NCBI RefSeq assembly: GCF_041260155.1
Contig: NC_091930.1
Span: forward strand, 21,912,237 to 21,976,236
Direction: 5' to 3'
Length of the DNA: 64,000 bases
Source: Ptychodera flava
Taxonomy: Eukaryota; Hemichordata; Enteropneusta; Ptychoderidae
Part shown: positions 1-12,232 of the stretch, piece after piece
Numbering within the stretch: position 1 is the first letter of the stretch
Layout of the letters: each line of letters opens with the position of its first letter
Position numbers and translations under genes: made by a program
The notes under the pieces: generated by a model
What the model was told of the DNA's origin: nothing
Database searches by the model: none
Seen by the model: only the letters and a program-made list of their open reading frames with translations

Positions 1-290
1 AATTCAGTATCTTATCAAATTGTTGATATAACGCTTTCTTGGCAGACTAATCTGTACTCTCACCCTGCTCTTCTTGTATCTTCCTTCTGTCTCATCATCA
101 CCAGCCGTGAGTTTGTTATCGGTGGTACCTACAGATGCACACTTCGTCTTCTTTGTCTCGTCTCCTAAGTAAAAGTAATATGTCATTAGATAATGAACTC
201 AAAGAACTTATTAAAAGCATCTTCATAATTTACACTTGGAATCGGTTTCCTGAAAAAGGAGATCGCACATTTTTGTTTGTTTGGTTAACA
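1..290. other. No gene recognised
   Basis: AT-rich sequence with a short open frame on the minus strand (4-186, 60 codons). It has no recognisable domain, no convincing splice sites and no similarity to the neighbouring genes. I see nothing else here. Confidence 0.5.
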
Positions 291-292
291 AA

Positions 293-615
293 AGGTACAT
301 TGTACTAAACTTTTAAGGGACAAAGTTAGCCATTTTTCATGAACTTTGTTTGATGCGAGATACAACTTATACTGCTTGACATTTTGAAAGACATATTATT
401 CATGAAACCAACGCCAGAAAATAAATGGTCATCACCATTTATTCATTCTTGCGATGGTTTCATTTATCATGCCTAAAACCGATGTCGAATATGTACGGTC
501 ACCCATACATTCTCTATCTTTACCATGTCAAACAATGTAAGTAGTATCTCGCGGTGAAACAAAATACTTGAAAAAATGGCCGACTTTGTTCCATTGAGCA
601 GAATGTATCTTGGAT
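293..615. mobile_element. Foldback (long inverted repeat) MITE-like element
   Basis: The two halves are imperfect inverted copies. The segment around 298-370 (containing GGGACAAAGTTAGCCATTTT and GATGCGAGATAC) is mirrored at about 536-608 (AAATGGCCGACTTTGTTCC, GTATCTCGC). The pairing continues inward to a short perfect hairpin at 420-443 (AATAAATGGT / ACCATTTATT). The right arm has a roughly 50-base extra segment. There is no coding capacity, and outer ends and target duplication are not clear. Foldback or MITE is inferred from structure alone. Confidence 0.6.
438..443 (-). promoter_or_regulatory. Candidate poly(A) signal for the glycosyltransferase-like gene
   Basis: TTTATT on the plus strand reads AATAAA on the minus strand, about 285 bases past the stop codon at 729. 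It lies inside the foldback element. AT-rich DNA yields this hexamer often, so the assignment is weak. Confidence 0.2.
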
Positions 616-728
616 TGATATTACAATTTACGGGTACATGTAAGAGGAAATCTTAAGTCCATATGTATTGTATTTGCTTAATGGGGATGAGTCAACAGCA
701 CACTTTGGTCCGCGTCTTTTAGATGTAA

Positions 729-2090
729 TTATTTTAATATATATATACCTTTGTTTGAATTCTCTGGAGAAGGGTATTCATCTCTTCTTGAGTCGCGATC
801 GATGTCAGTGTCACATTCATCTGAGAGGCAGTTTTTGTTGATATTTCGAAGTGCTCGAACAACTACATTTTTGATTTTTTGTCTGATTACTTTCGCGTGT
901 TTTACAGCTGTTTTGTTCTTCTGCATAACACGAATTATCTTCCTCGCTAACAACTCGGGGTTCGATTCCATGTCAACGCTGAGTGTTTGTTCTCCCAATG
1001 GGTGTATATGATCACTCGCAAACTCGTAGCTTTGAGACTCTTGAGGGTAGATCACCGGTATTGCTGCACACATGGCCGCCATTGTGAGGTTCACGTAGTT
1101 TGTGGTGGATGGTAAGACCAATACCAGATGGGAACTACGGAGCTCCTTGTCCAGATCTTCAGCACTGCGCCTTGAAGATGGAATAACTTTCAATCTAGAG
1201 TTCTTTTCTAAGCGAGCTTTAAGTTTGCTCTCTTTGCCAGGTGAGACGCCAATAATTTTCCAGACTGGCGGTGTTTCTTGCAACTCATGCCAACGCTCTG
1301 CAACTTTAGCAATAGCACGTACAACAGTGCTATCTTTCGTAATATCATCGATCTCATAGTCTTGGATGATCGATAAAATTTGGAAAACCTCTCTTCCCTT
1401 ATGGAAAGTTGCGTCACATGTCAGTCCGAAGTAAGTTTCATCAATCATGGGGGATGTCTCTCTGTGCGTGCTGTGAGGGTAACGACGACGATACTCATGA
1501 AATATGCTGTGTCCTATCGAAAGTATCGCCTTAGTCCGCAACATGTCTGCCTCTAAAACATCTCTACGAAAGTCAAGCTCCTCTTTGCTACAGCCAACAA
1601 TGACCGGTGTTATGCTATCTCTGCCAAATACATTAATGATGTAAAACGAAGCGGTTGAAAAGTTTTTCCTAACCATTGTTTTGGCAGCATTTGAAGTTAT
1701 GATGCCAAAGCTGAATACATATTTGACATTTGTCAAGGTCAATATGTGCGGGTAGTAGAGATGGTAGCCGTGCAACCAGTCGCGATTTGGTTTTCTAAAC
1801 CGCATGATGCCCTCTTTTTCAGGCAGCAAAAGCTTCACGCCGAGTTGCCTTGCGTGTTCGTTTTCTTGCTTTGACGCGTATAAAGCCGTGCAGTAAACCG
1901 TTATGCCTCGATTTTGAAGAAGCCGGATCACGAGATGAAGGGCATCGGTGACACCTCCCTCAATGGAACTTCCCCAGCGTTCACACACAATTAAAGCCTT
2001 CTTACAGACCGGTCTGTAACGACAAGAACAAAATGTACACATCAGAGAGAAAATGTAGCGTCGAATTCTACTCTCAAAGTTTGCACTCAT
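729..2090 (-). CDS. GT-B glycosyltransferase-like protein, intronless
   Basis: 453-residue single-exon frame. The start is supported by a strong Kozak context (TCCACCATGAG). Residues 31-70 (KALIVCERWG, EGGVTDALHLV) look like the first Rossmann strand, loop and helix of a GT4-type GT-B enzyme. DWLHGYHLYYPHI (104-116) resembles the family's host-surveying loop. The C-terminal half carries PPVWKIIGVSP (274-284) and VLPSTTNYVNLTMAAM (325-340) followed by CAAIPVIYP, which fits the nucleotide-sugar-binding half of the fold. The first acidic residue of the usual E-x7-E signature is not evident there, so catalysis is doubtful. The tail (about 421-445) is charged and low in complexity. No signal peptide is evident, although residues 12-22 are hydrophobic and Cys-rich. 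The reading frame is intact, which argues for a functional gene. Family is inferred from fold-like patterns only; donor, acceptor and role are unknown. Confidence 0.7.
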   Translation of the reverse strand: MSANFESRIRRYIFSLMCTFCSCRYRPVCKKALIVCERWGSSIEGGVTDALHLVIRLLQNRGITVYCTALYASKQENEHARQLGVKLLLPEKEGIMRFRKPNRDWLHGYHLYYPHILTLTNVKYVFSFGIITSNAAKTMVRKNFSTASFYIINVFGRDSITPVIVGCSKEELDFRRDVLEADMLRTKAILSIGHSIFHEYRRRYPHSTHRETSPMIDETYFGLTCDATFHKGREVFQILSIIQDYEIDDITKDSTVVRAIAKVAERWHELQETPPVWKIIGVSPGKESKLKARLEKNSRLKVIPSSRRSAEDLDKELRSSHLVLVLPSTTNYVNLTMAAMCAAIPVIYPQESQSYEFASDHIHPLGEQTLSVDMESNPELLARKIIRVMQKNKTAVKHAKVIRQKIKNVVVRALRNINKNCLSDECDTDIDRDSRRDEYPSPENSNKGIYILK

Positions 2091-5000
2091 GGTGGAAATT
2101 CCTAATTATGTCCCGGAAAATCATAGTGTGATTTAAAATATTTCACGTCTGTTATCTACTTGATACTGATAGGACTCCTAAATCACAATTAAATGATGGA
2201 GAAAGCCGAAAAAGCGTTCCTGCTCTCCGCTTTTGTATCGTTCTTCCCTTGCGTTCTGGCTACCACAACCTGCAAATGTGCTTTCGCCCGTTAGCAGACA
2301 TAATGAATATTAAAATCAGTAGCATGTATTTTAATCACGAGAGAAAGTTAAATGTCCTTGCTGCTTTAGTGACGAAAGGCGTGTAATGCTTACAAAGATG
2401 TGGTGTTTGGTCCTTTACTGCCGCGTATTTATTACATTTTGTAAAGACAACTCTAAGAGTGCTTAGTGCAAAAACTATTGCTTTAAAAAATCGCCTACAA
2501 ACAAACAAACAAACAAGCAATCAATCAAACGATCTTACAGGAACAATGGCCATTGCCCAAAGTCATGTATTTTAGCGTATATTTTGCACCATAGTCAAAC
2601 ACTGTGGTCAATCATTTATCTATTACCAATCATGTCAAGCAAGAGTACAATAAAATGAATTCCACCCAAATCACAAAATTCACGAAATGGTGTGTCTGAT
2701 TCGGTCAATTTATCTTTGGAACTATACTACTAGTTTTTCAATGAATTACACTGAGTCTCGCCTGTATTACATGCAAAATATTTTTTCATTATTTTTCTAT
2801 CGCCTGGATTTAATATTTCGATTGGCCTCGTACGCCACCTAGCAAACAGGGCAGGACGGTTGTATCTACTAAAGTCAAAGTCCTAAACCAACCTTTGTTA
2901 TCAAAAGGTGGTTCGATGACCAAGTTAGGTACATGTAGTTATACTTGAGCCCTTTTTTTCAGACAGTATGTTTATCTCTACAGATTAGTAAACTTAATTA
3001 CGAGAAAAGAAATCGAGGTATAAGGCTAACATAATGCACAGATGTAAAAAGAGACGCCATCATACATGCAAAACAATGAAGGCATTGACGTTATTCGCCT
3101 ACCTGTCTGGCTGCGCTGTCGTTCCTCTGCATGGTTGGTCGCCATTACTACTCAACAGTTGTGCGGGTACGCCGACTCGGGAGTCGGAAGTACTCGGTAT
3201 TGCTTCAGAATGTGCCATGACAAATCCCGGTTGAAAATTCAAGACAGATTACAATCTGACTTGCGAATGAGTCTGATGTTACTTCCAAGCGATTTCTTGA
3301 TTTCAAGGCAAAGAATCTTGAAAATGCTCGGCACAAATATATGTGGACAATGTTGTTGTCGTTTTTGGAAAGAACCTGTGACAGTGGTAGTTAATTATTA
3401 ACTTTATCTGGTTAGTTAAATGTAAAACAATGTAAATCATGGCCATGGATTGTGTCGGCGTAGACTCAGAAGCCAACGAACTCATTTGAATTTCACACTT
3501 TTCAAACTTTTCAAGAGACAACAGGATTAAGTGTACGAAGGTGTACATGTTACATGTAACATATTAATGCGAAATAAATTAACACCTTTTTTATATTTTG
3601 TCAATAATGCGCTCTCCATTACCGATCACAACATTATAGAATTATTACACAACATCATCGTATCACATAATGCAATGTAATATTGTAAAGATGGGGCCAG
3701 ACTCGATTACCTGTAAGCTATTACTTCTGGCTTCCAATATTGCCAGTTTTATTTTTTAATGCATAATTAGGTTTATTACATGTTTTGTAAACATTTAAAT
3801 TGACAATAAAGTACAAAGCATATAAAAATGCAAGCTGGGTTGTGTTTCCTACACACATCTTTACCATTTTTTTCTCATATTCAAATATCATTGACAGAAG
3901 ATAACAGCTAAAGTCAATAGTCGTTGCTACTTATCTATTACAATGGTATTTAATTTGATTAATACTTGCCTCAAGTCAGCTTAAGGCAATCTATGAATCA
4001 TACGTAAATGTCAAAGTTAACAGGCCTATGAAACAGTGTTTTCTATGGACCCGGTCCTCGCCATGCGTGAAGGTAAAGTGTCTTCACAATTCACAGGAAA
4101 TGTCTTATTTTTCAATGGTTATTCAACAGGCAAATTAAATTTAGTCAAGGCGATAATTTACAACTGTTTTGACGCTAAATAAGCAATAAGCCATTTAGTG
4201 AATTGTGAAGGTCATTGTCAGTCTGCTTCGTTCAAGCATTGCAAGTAAGGGTGTAGCAACCACCTCATTAGAATTTTAAATCTTACAGTGAAGCATAGTC
4301 AAGTACAGGAAGATCCCTTGAAGTGTAGAGTTTTTAGGTGATTGACAATTTACGATGATGAGCTATACTGCATGTAAACACACGATATAGCTTATAATCA
4401 AAATTGCTGGCAGACGAACAACCGCTGTACGATGAAAACCACCGCACCGTAACGTCTAAAGTCCGATTTAGTGACCATCCATAATTTATAAAAACAATTT
4501 CCTGATACGAGGAATTTCTGGTTCAGTACTGTTTTCAGTTACATTGTTGATTAGCGCGTGAATTGGGCAACGGTGTTGATATCATTATATATAATATCTG
4601 TTGATATGTCCGCAGCAAGTGGTACTCAGTATAAAGTACGAACAAAAACCTGCATCTGACAGCAAATGCATCAACACACCGGAGGTATACACAGCGTGAC
4701 AATCGTCAAAAATGCCGTTTGAAAACAAAAGAGATCGGAATATGCACAGGCAATATTACGAAATTGAAGAAAGATCGAATGCAGATGCCTCTAGCAGAAG
4801 TTTTAATTTCATTTTCCTTTCTGTCCTCGGAAGTGAAAAGTGAATACATCAACCTTTATCAGTGGAAAAGTATCTTGATCTTTTGTTGTCTCGGCTCAGT
4901 CCCAATCTGATTGCAAACTGTTCATGATCAACAACAAAAACAATTTGTTATGTTTGTAATTTATCAAATCTACAATAAAATACGTGCAAAAATTTTCTCT

Positions 5001-5847
5001 ATCTTTCCTAAGTGTTAAAAAATTAGTTGGTTCAAACTAATGTAATCCTCACCACATCCATTTCCAATAAAAACTTCTGGTACTCAATGAAGGGATCAAA
5101 AACAATGAATACATTCACGATATGATATTTGGAGAAATCACAAAGACAAAAACGTTTTTAAAAACATGATTTTTCGGGGTTTTTTTTTACCTTTTTTATG
5201 TACAGTGTCTTTACTATTTACGACAGACATTGAAATGCTAATACAAATTTTGCAATAGATCCATAAGTTGCATCAAAATTCATCAAACGGGTCATGTATG
5301 TTACTTCAAATTTGTTACACATTGTTATCCTTACGTCAATATAGTGTGTCATTTGGTAAGCCGGCACTTGGATATGAAGCAATGTACTACAAAAAACTTT
5401 GAAGTACATCGTCACACAAACCATTACTCTCCATGTGTAGTCAATTATTGACCAATTGAACTATCAGACGGTCATTAATATTTGCTTCAGATGCTGGAAA
5501 TCTTACTGTCTCCTGTTTTTCATACTCCACGTGCACATTGCGAAAGCTCTGTAAACTTGAAGGTCATTCAAAGGTCACCTCTGTAGCTAAAGTTATCACA
5601 TCGTGTCCTGCTGTGAAACATTTCAAGGCAAATCAGTGATCAGAACATCGGACATTCAACGACCTTCATTCAGTCACAGCGGGTGTCCATAAATATTCAC
5701 TGTCTCTGTTACAACTGCAAATTGAAATTTGTAAGTAAAAACTGATACTGGTGATATGATGCTGCTGCAGTTTTTCTTGAGAAATACCTAAATTTAAACG
5801 TACTATAGACTATTGTCATTTTGTGGTTTGGATAAAAATACAGAAAA
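2091..5847. other. Gene-poor intergenic DNA
   Basis: Only short open frames with no recognisable domains (for example 3034-3401 and 4719-4910). A small (AAAC)n tract lies at about 2497-2520. I see no splice-bounded exons, RNA genes or clear element ends. The 5' region of the minus-strand glycosyltransferase-like gene lies just right of 2090. Confidence 0.5.
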
Positions 5848-6045
5848 ACACGATTGGAACTAATTTGACATAATTGGATGGTTAAGAAATATCAGTTGAA
5901 TCTGCAAATGTAAGCTCATCTTCTTTTCTATTTAAGTTAAGTGTTTGTTTTATGAGTAATTTGTAATATTGCAACATCCAGCTATAGGGCACAATAAATG
6001 AAAAATATGACAGATCCAATTATCCCAGATTAGTTCCTATCCAGT
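5848..6045 (+). mobile_element. MITE family A, copy 1 (ACACGATTGG termini)
   Basis: The left end begins ACACGATTGGAACTAATTTG and the right end is the degraded inverse (CCAATTATCCCAGATTAGTT). The interior shares TATGAGTAATTTGTAATATT and a GCAAATGTAAGCT motif with copies at 20379-20588 (inverted) and 36608-36813. About 200 bp, non-coding. The superfamily is not identifiable from termini alone, and the target duplication is unclear. Confidence 0.75.
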
Positions 6046-7674
6046 TGAACGGAAAAATATCACAGCATTGTCCATGGAGCATCAAAGAAAATTATCTGTA
6101 TTCATAAAATTTGCCGAGAGTTTATTATGAATCTTTTTCAAGAAAAAATTAAAAATTGGCAAATTCGCTGAAGATTTAATTTCAATCGGCAGTTTGTCGA
6201 ACGACAAATTTATGATCTAATCTCTATTTGCAACATCATGGAATCTCACTGCACAGACAAACATTTTGTGTTACTAATTTATCCATGGTCCTGACCGAGG
6301 TTTGACTGGTTTTCTTCTCTTCTCAAGTTTCTTTTTCATATCAGTTGCCGTTTTAACCCTATTTTCATTCGCAGTTGATTCGTAGATGTCGGCTCCCCTC
6401 AATCCGCAGCTTTCGTCCATTCAGGCAGTGTGAGAGCGTAAGACTTTGAAATGTTTGGGTGTCTTGAAACTACCTAAGTGCAAAGCGCACTAGTGGCAGA
6501 GCATGCGACCAAGCGGAGATCTTGAAACCTATTCGCGCATGCTCATTTTATCTCTTGTCGAAGTCCAACGGTATGATACCTGGCAGCTGAATACTCAAAT
6601 ACTTCGCCATCGATCATCAGCTGACGACAGAGCCAGAGTAGTCTTTGGAAGGCAAGGCTATGACAGAGTTTTCCCGGAATTCATTCTCTTAACCGACAAT
6701 CATCTGTCCTAATGATGAAAACATTTTCATTCTCGTCGTCGTAATTTGTGAACGTTACGAGCAATAACGAGATCACAGTCATGTTCTACTGGATATTGAT
6801 TAATTATTTCACAAAGGTTACATTTTTTTTGTTTTCTATGAAATCTAGGCCTGGAAATTTAATAAATTGGTCATTGCCCGATATCACTTGCCACTGGAAT
6901 TATATCAGCATGCATGTGCGCTTCATCAGACTCGAATTCGTTTCATATTCGTCAGTTATCTTGTGTCTAAAACGAGGGTCAGACTAATATAACATTGAAA
7001 GAGGCCTGCTCAGTGTATTATTTATGCACTAGGTGGTAAATCTTTCAGGCAGATAAATAAATTCAAGCGTTATTCGACAGTGTTATTTTGACTTTTTATT
7101 AGGATTTAATCTATTTGTAGTAGTTGATATCAACTGTGACGAGCTCCAAGACTAAAATGTCACCAAAATGTAGACGGGGAGAATACTTCTTATGTTTGTG
7201 TAAAAACATGTCACCAACGAATTACCGGCATTCTTTTACTAGCTGTGGTTAGAGTGGGAACAAAACCGATAGCCGTTAGAGGTGCAAACACTGAATGGTG
7301 TTAACTGACTCCATCTAAATTCCCGGGCAAACGAGTGTTCTTGTTGAACTGTGAACAATACGACTTTTCAGCCTTTCATTTCCATGTTACTCAGCCCAGG
7401 TCACACATTGACCGCAGTGTCGTCGGTTCTTATCAGTTACAGGTCACACTACATCGGCTTGATAAAATACTTTGGTCACCATGAACAAAATCAAGCCACG
7501 CTCTTCTTGGTACTCATACGATCGATAAAATGACAAACATCAATCAGAGCATTCATAAGTGAATTACAGAGACAGGAGCGATTTAACATATGCAAAACGC
7601 CAGTGCGAGCAATTAGCAATTTGAAAGTACAGTATACCTGACCGGCACTCGCAAAAGAAGGCGACTGCATTGAA
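6046..7674. other. No gene recognised
   Basis: Short open frames such as 6503-6712 and 6748-6987 lack domains or splice context. Nothing else is supported here. Confidence 0.45.
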
Positions 7675-8880
7675 GGGGTCGCCTTGTAACCTCCACAAAT
7701 GTAATAATCTCCACAAATGTAATATCAACCACAATTGTAATAAAATGCACCCATAAATGTAATATCGCCCATAAATGTAACAAAAATCACCATAAATGTA
7801 ATAAAAACACCAACCACAAATGTAATAAATGGTAACCATAAATGTAATAAAAAAACACCCATAAATGTAATACTTATCAACCATAAATGTAATAAATCTA
7901 TTTTGTCGTTGCAATTGAGGAATTAGCCCTTAAATATTGATCTATGTAATAAGGAAAGCAACTCCACACGTTATTCATTTCTTAATTGTTTGCGTTTAGT
8001 GTGTTTTGCATATTTGAAAGTGTATTTTACGTTTCCCTGTTTTGTGTACAGAACTGATTGGCCATGGCTAGACACAGCTGTAATCTGAACGTCAGTGCAG
8101 TCTCTACTCCAGAGTGGGGAAGACTGTATAACACTACGATCCTTTAACGCCGTTTTTTCGAAAATTGCCGTACTTTCTTAATCAACTGCCTCAAATTCGT
8201 CTTCAGTGGATAAATTGTGTGGAATAATCGATAGATTGTCTGTATTCCTATGTTGTCCCACTTGAAGTTTGTTCCTTCACTAGGGATGCCAGGATGTCTA
8301 ATTTTGTTCTACTGTGTTCAAGGTAGTGTTCGTGTTGTTTTTTACTAGATTGAAGTATATGTTGTCGTCAACATGTTTTGTGTCGTAAGTTTCTGTTATA
8401 AGTTTAAAGGTTTAAATATTTCTCTGTTATTTATTCTGGGTCATCTGTCATAAACCTTGTGTGGTATCACTGGTTGACGATTTATTTTGACGCTTCCTAT
8501 GTAATTATCAGTGTCTAGAACTGCTGTTCCACTTCCATTATCTAACGGTTTGATCAGTACCTCGCCGTTTTCTGATAGCGCTCTCAAAGTATTCTATTCT
8601 GTGTTTCGGAAAGGAAACCTAGTTTCAGGAAAGTATGCAATAACATTACACTAGTCTTATTAAAGTTATTATTTACTCAGGGCATTGATAAACAAATGAT
8701 CACATATGCAAGTTCAAGTTTATTACATTTATGGTTAATTTCTTTATTACATTTGTGGTTGCGGGTTGTTACATTAATGGTTAAATATTTTATTACATTT
8801 ATGGGTGCATTTTATTACAATTGTGGTTGATATTACATTTGTGGAGATTATTACATTTGTGGAGGTTACAGGGGTCGCCT
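7675..8880. mobile_element. Non-autonomous TIR transposon with iterated subterminal motif and 10-bp TSD
   Basis: The element is 7685-8870 (1186 bp). Its ends are an 80-bp perfect inverted repeat starting TGTAACCTCCACAAATGTAA. It is flanked by an exact 10-bp direct repeat, GGGGTCGCCT, at 7675-7684 and 8871-8880. Each arm is built from a tandemly iterated motif, CCA(C/T)AAATGTAATA: about ten copies on the left (to about 7905) and seven inverted on the right (about 8719-8870). The interior holds no open frame of note. A 9-11 bp duplication with long TIRs fits Mutator-like elements best; other superfamilies with 10-bp duplications are possible. The perfect arms suggest a recent insertion. Confidence 0.9.
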
Positions 8881-11645
8881 TTTAGCCTTCTATTCTATTT
8901 ATTATATCTGTACGAATCAAAGAAGGGTATCTCCCCTGTCTCTCGAGCGACAAGGAGGAAACTCGTCGTTGAAATCGACCTCGTGGTGGGGCATGTTCTA
9001 CGCCAGCGAGGGTCAATCATCTTGACGTCATCTTTCAAAGTTACATATTAATTGTACTTCTGTGCCTATATCAATACTCAAAACCTGTCGGGAACAAGAC
9101 AGACTGCTAACAAAATGCTAGCGTTTGCCTTCTTCTGTATCTCGGTATGCAATCTGACACTGTATCCATAAACTGGTGACCTAAGCCTGAACAGATTTAT
9201 AGGTCTGATTGCAGGTCTACAGACTGGTGTCGTAAATAGGTTTATTGGGTCATGATTCGGTTGACATTTATCAGCTGTAGTAAACTCATAATTACCGTAC
9301 ATACCCAATAGTAACAATTATTTGAATTAAAAGTGGCCGCCATCCCTATGTCAATCGTCGGTACGGATGAAATAAAATTCCCGATATTTACAGAGGTAAG
9401 CCAGTGAAAAATTTATTAACGTCATTACTCTTATGGCATTTTACTCCGTCGAAATTGGTAGTTAGAGAAAGTGTTGCAATTCTTTTTAATTCAGTTTCAA
9501 ATCTTTGACGTCTCATATAAGAAAATAATGAAAACATACAAAAATTTCAAGAAATAAATACTATTGGGTATATAGGATCGTTTCAGCCCCAGAAGATGCA
9601 CAGTTCATATAAAGCAGCCCTTGAGTGCTACCACATTATTCTTTATGCCGAAGCCTTTTTGTGCAAACTTTTATAGAGCTACGATAATTGTAGTCTTTAA
9701 CTAGCCTGGATATCGGTTCACAGACTTCTCTTTCCTATTAACTTACCTGATAAAAAGTTATAGCCAAACACAGTGATGGCCTAAATAAAGTCAATCAAGT
9801 AACAATTCACTTTGCGTTGTTGTTGTCATTGGTTGATCATTTAACAACATAATTTCCTCTTTCTTCAGAAGTACAATAGTGCCCGGGTAATATCACGAAA
9901 GCACCAGGTCATCACGTGACAAGGAATTCAGTCGTAGTCAATTGAAGTTGTAACAAACAGTTATACGTATTTTCCAATCTTGATTATTTTATATGTCCTC
10001 ATCGTTTGAAGAGGCCGACTTGGCACCAATATTATTCTGTGTCAGTTTCTATATCTTCTGCCTTCCAGTTCTTGACTTTTCCAAGAGATAAAAAATTATG
10101 CAGCGACCCAGTGTGTTACAGCTCTCTTATTCACGACACCACCATTACAATGATGATGTATTTTCAGATGCCATCATTGAAGTGATCGTTCAAAAGCTAT
10201 CTATTCAGGCAAATTCGTGGACAGAAAAAGGCACATTGAATGGAAAGATATTTTCATTTTTTCATTCATGATAACGCATATTAAGATGTGTGACCTTGCA
10301 ACCGCATTGGCTCTTTCAAGACTCACTTGGTTGGCACGTACGTTTTGAATGTCTGAGGACTCAAGTGGTCGCTTGCATTCCAACGGAGCAATGTATTGTG
10401 TATCACAACTGGCTCACAAAACCTTAATATCGATAATACGATCACCTATGGCGCCGGTTTGACGGGAAATTGTCGCAAACAAACTGCCGACAGAATGCAG
10501 GTGTTTAAATTCCTCCGTATCCCAGTTTCCGTGCTGATAACGTTTCAAAAGACTGGTGACCTGGACAAGGTCAACTGGGACATGACACGATACAGCAGAA
10601 GTCACACGGTGTGCATAGTGGATAAACATTTTACAGTAGCCAGTCGCCCTCTAATTAATAAATCTACTTGCCATTCTGATGAGAAATTCAACCCTAGAAA
10701 CTACAAAACACTATCTGCTGAGCAAAATTCTGATATTTTGATACTTCCACCCTCTTTTATGAATGAAATTTCCCATGCTCTAAAATAAAAAAACCGTAAG
10801 ACAGCCTGCCTCCCGTTCGCTGCCTGTTGACATATAAGATAAAATTTGCAACCGCCAACCCTGGAGAAAAAATAATGCAAACACCTTTCACGAAACAATT
10901 TACAGCCTAGAGCGACCAATTAAAGGGGAAGGAAATCAGTTTCATTGTTGTGAGCACAGGGCTCTGAATACCGAATTTGTACATGTCATTTCAAGCGTCG
11001 ATGGCATGCGGTCTGTATAAAAAGGTTAGTATGACTTGAGTAACCTCTATTAAACACAATTTACTACGAAAGGTTTAGCATCTTAGGCGATCGATGCTGT
11101 TGGTCCAAGCTTTGTAACAGGTTAGTCAGCTGAGACTCCTGTAAACATGTCAGTATCTGCCACGTAAGGCCTAGAGTGCTTCGAATAAAAGAAACGCAAG
11201 ACGCCTGAAAAGCAATATACGTTTTGATTTTATGACGGCAGTCGATACAAAGTTCTATAGAATAGTGAAATAGGACATACATAAACATGTCGAGTTTATG
11301 TCGTGCACGTTTTAGCGGCAGCTGTTGTGTAAAGTGCCAACTTTAGTCAGTCATTTGCAGTGATTGATAGCCTTGCCTTAACCTCAGGTTATCAGACATC
11401 CTTACAGTGTGTATGTTATAGGCATGGCCCTGTATCAGTACATATAATGACGCCGTATCTACGTGTCTGCCGGAATAGTGATAAGCAGCTGTTGTAAACA
11501 TTTAACTGAATGAATGCGCCTCATTGATAGATAATCTGTTCGGACTCACAAACTCTTGCAACTCCTTCTTTTATCTTCCACTCGCGTGGACTATTTTAAA
11601 CTTGACAATATAATGAACGTTTTCAGCTCCATTTCTGTTTATTTT
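8881..11645. other. No gene recognised
   Basis: The longest open frame is 10396-10788 (+, 130 codons). It has no recognisable motif, signal peptide or splice context, and its frame overlaps open frames on the other strand. I would not call it a gene. No repeat structure stands out. Confidence 0.4.
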
Positions 11646-11690
11646 GACACAACGTTTCGTCCGAAAAGTAGGACTTCATCAGGTTGAACA
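11646..11690 (-). ncRNA. Hammerhead-ribozyme-like motif, probably from a Penelope-like element
   Basis: On the minus strand CTGATGA (11676-11682) is followed by AGTCC, a loop, GGAC and GAAAC (11654-11658), then GTTGTGTC. This is the order of a type I hammerhead core: CUGAUGA, stem II GUCC/GGAC, GAAA, a tiny stem III and a GUC cleavage site. An extra A after CUGAUGA and no obvious stem I pairing make activity doubtful. Such motifs are known from Penelope-like retroelements; no reverse transcriptase is seen nearby. Confidence 0.35.
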
Positions 11691-12232
11691 TGTCTACAAA
11701 AGGAGAATACAGACAAAAAACAACAACAACAAATAAAAAACAGGACAGTGTAAGGCTGGTGTTGATCTTTATTTAATGCTGAACGTATTTTATAGGCAGG
11801 GTAAAATAGAAAGTTACAAAAGATATAGGGTATGACAATTCTTACCGTTTATGTGTGGCGCAGATAGAAAATGGCAACTGAAAATTGTCCATAATGGTTA
11901 TTTACAGTGCCTGTCCGAGGGCGCTGTGAGCAAATGTTATTTAAATTATCTGTCGTGCTAAAGAAAAACGCGCGTGCAAGATTGCACTCCTTGAATTTCG
12001 AGGCATGAACTAGCTTAACGTCATAAACATCAACTTTACCAACGATACGAATGGATAAAGGTCGGCCACACTGCATACAAGTGCCATTCACTAAGGCGCT
12101 TTAAATAACATTCTTTGTTTGCCGCCCGCATGCTGGAAGATTAGAAAACAAACACTATTACAAATAAAAATATTCTTTTTCCAAAGAAAACCAAGTAAAA
12201 ATGAGCTTATGATAATACACTTGTGATTTTTG
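11691..12232. other. No gene recognised
   Basis: Unremarkable AT-rich DNA between the ribozyme-like motif and the repeat block. Short open frames only. Confidence 0.4.

Noticed and set aside
10396..10788. 130-codon plus-strand frame
   Set aside because: No motif, no splice context, and competing open frames on the opposite strand.
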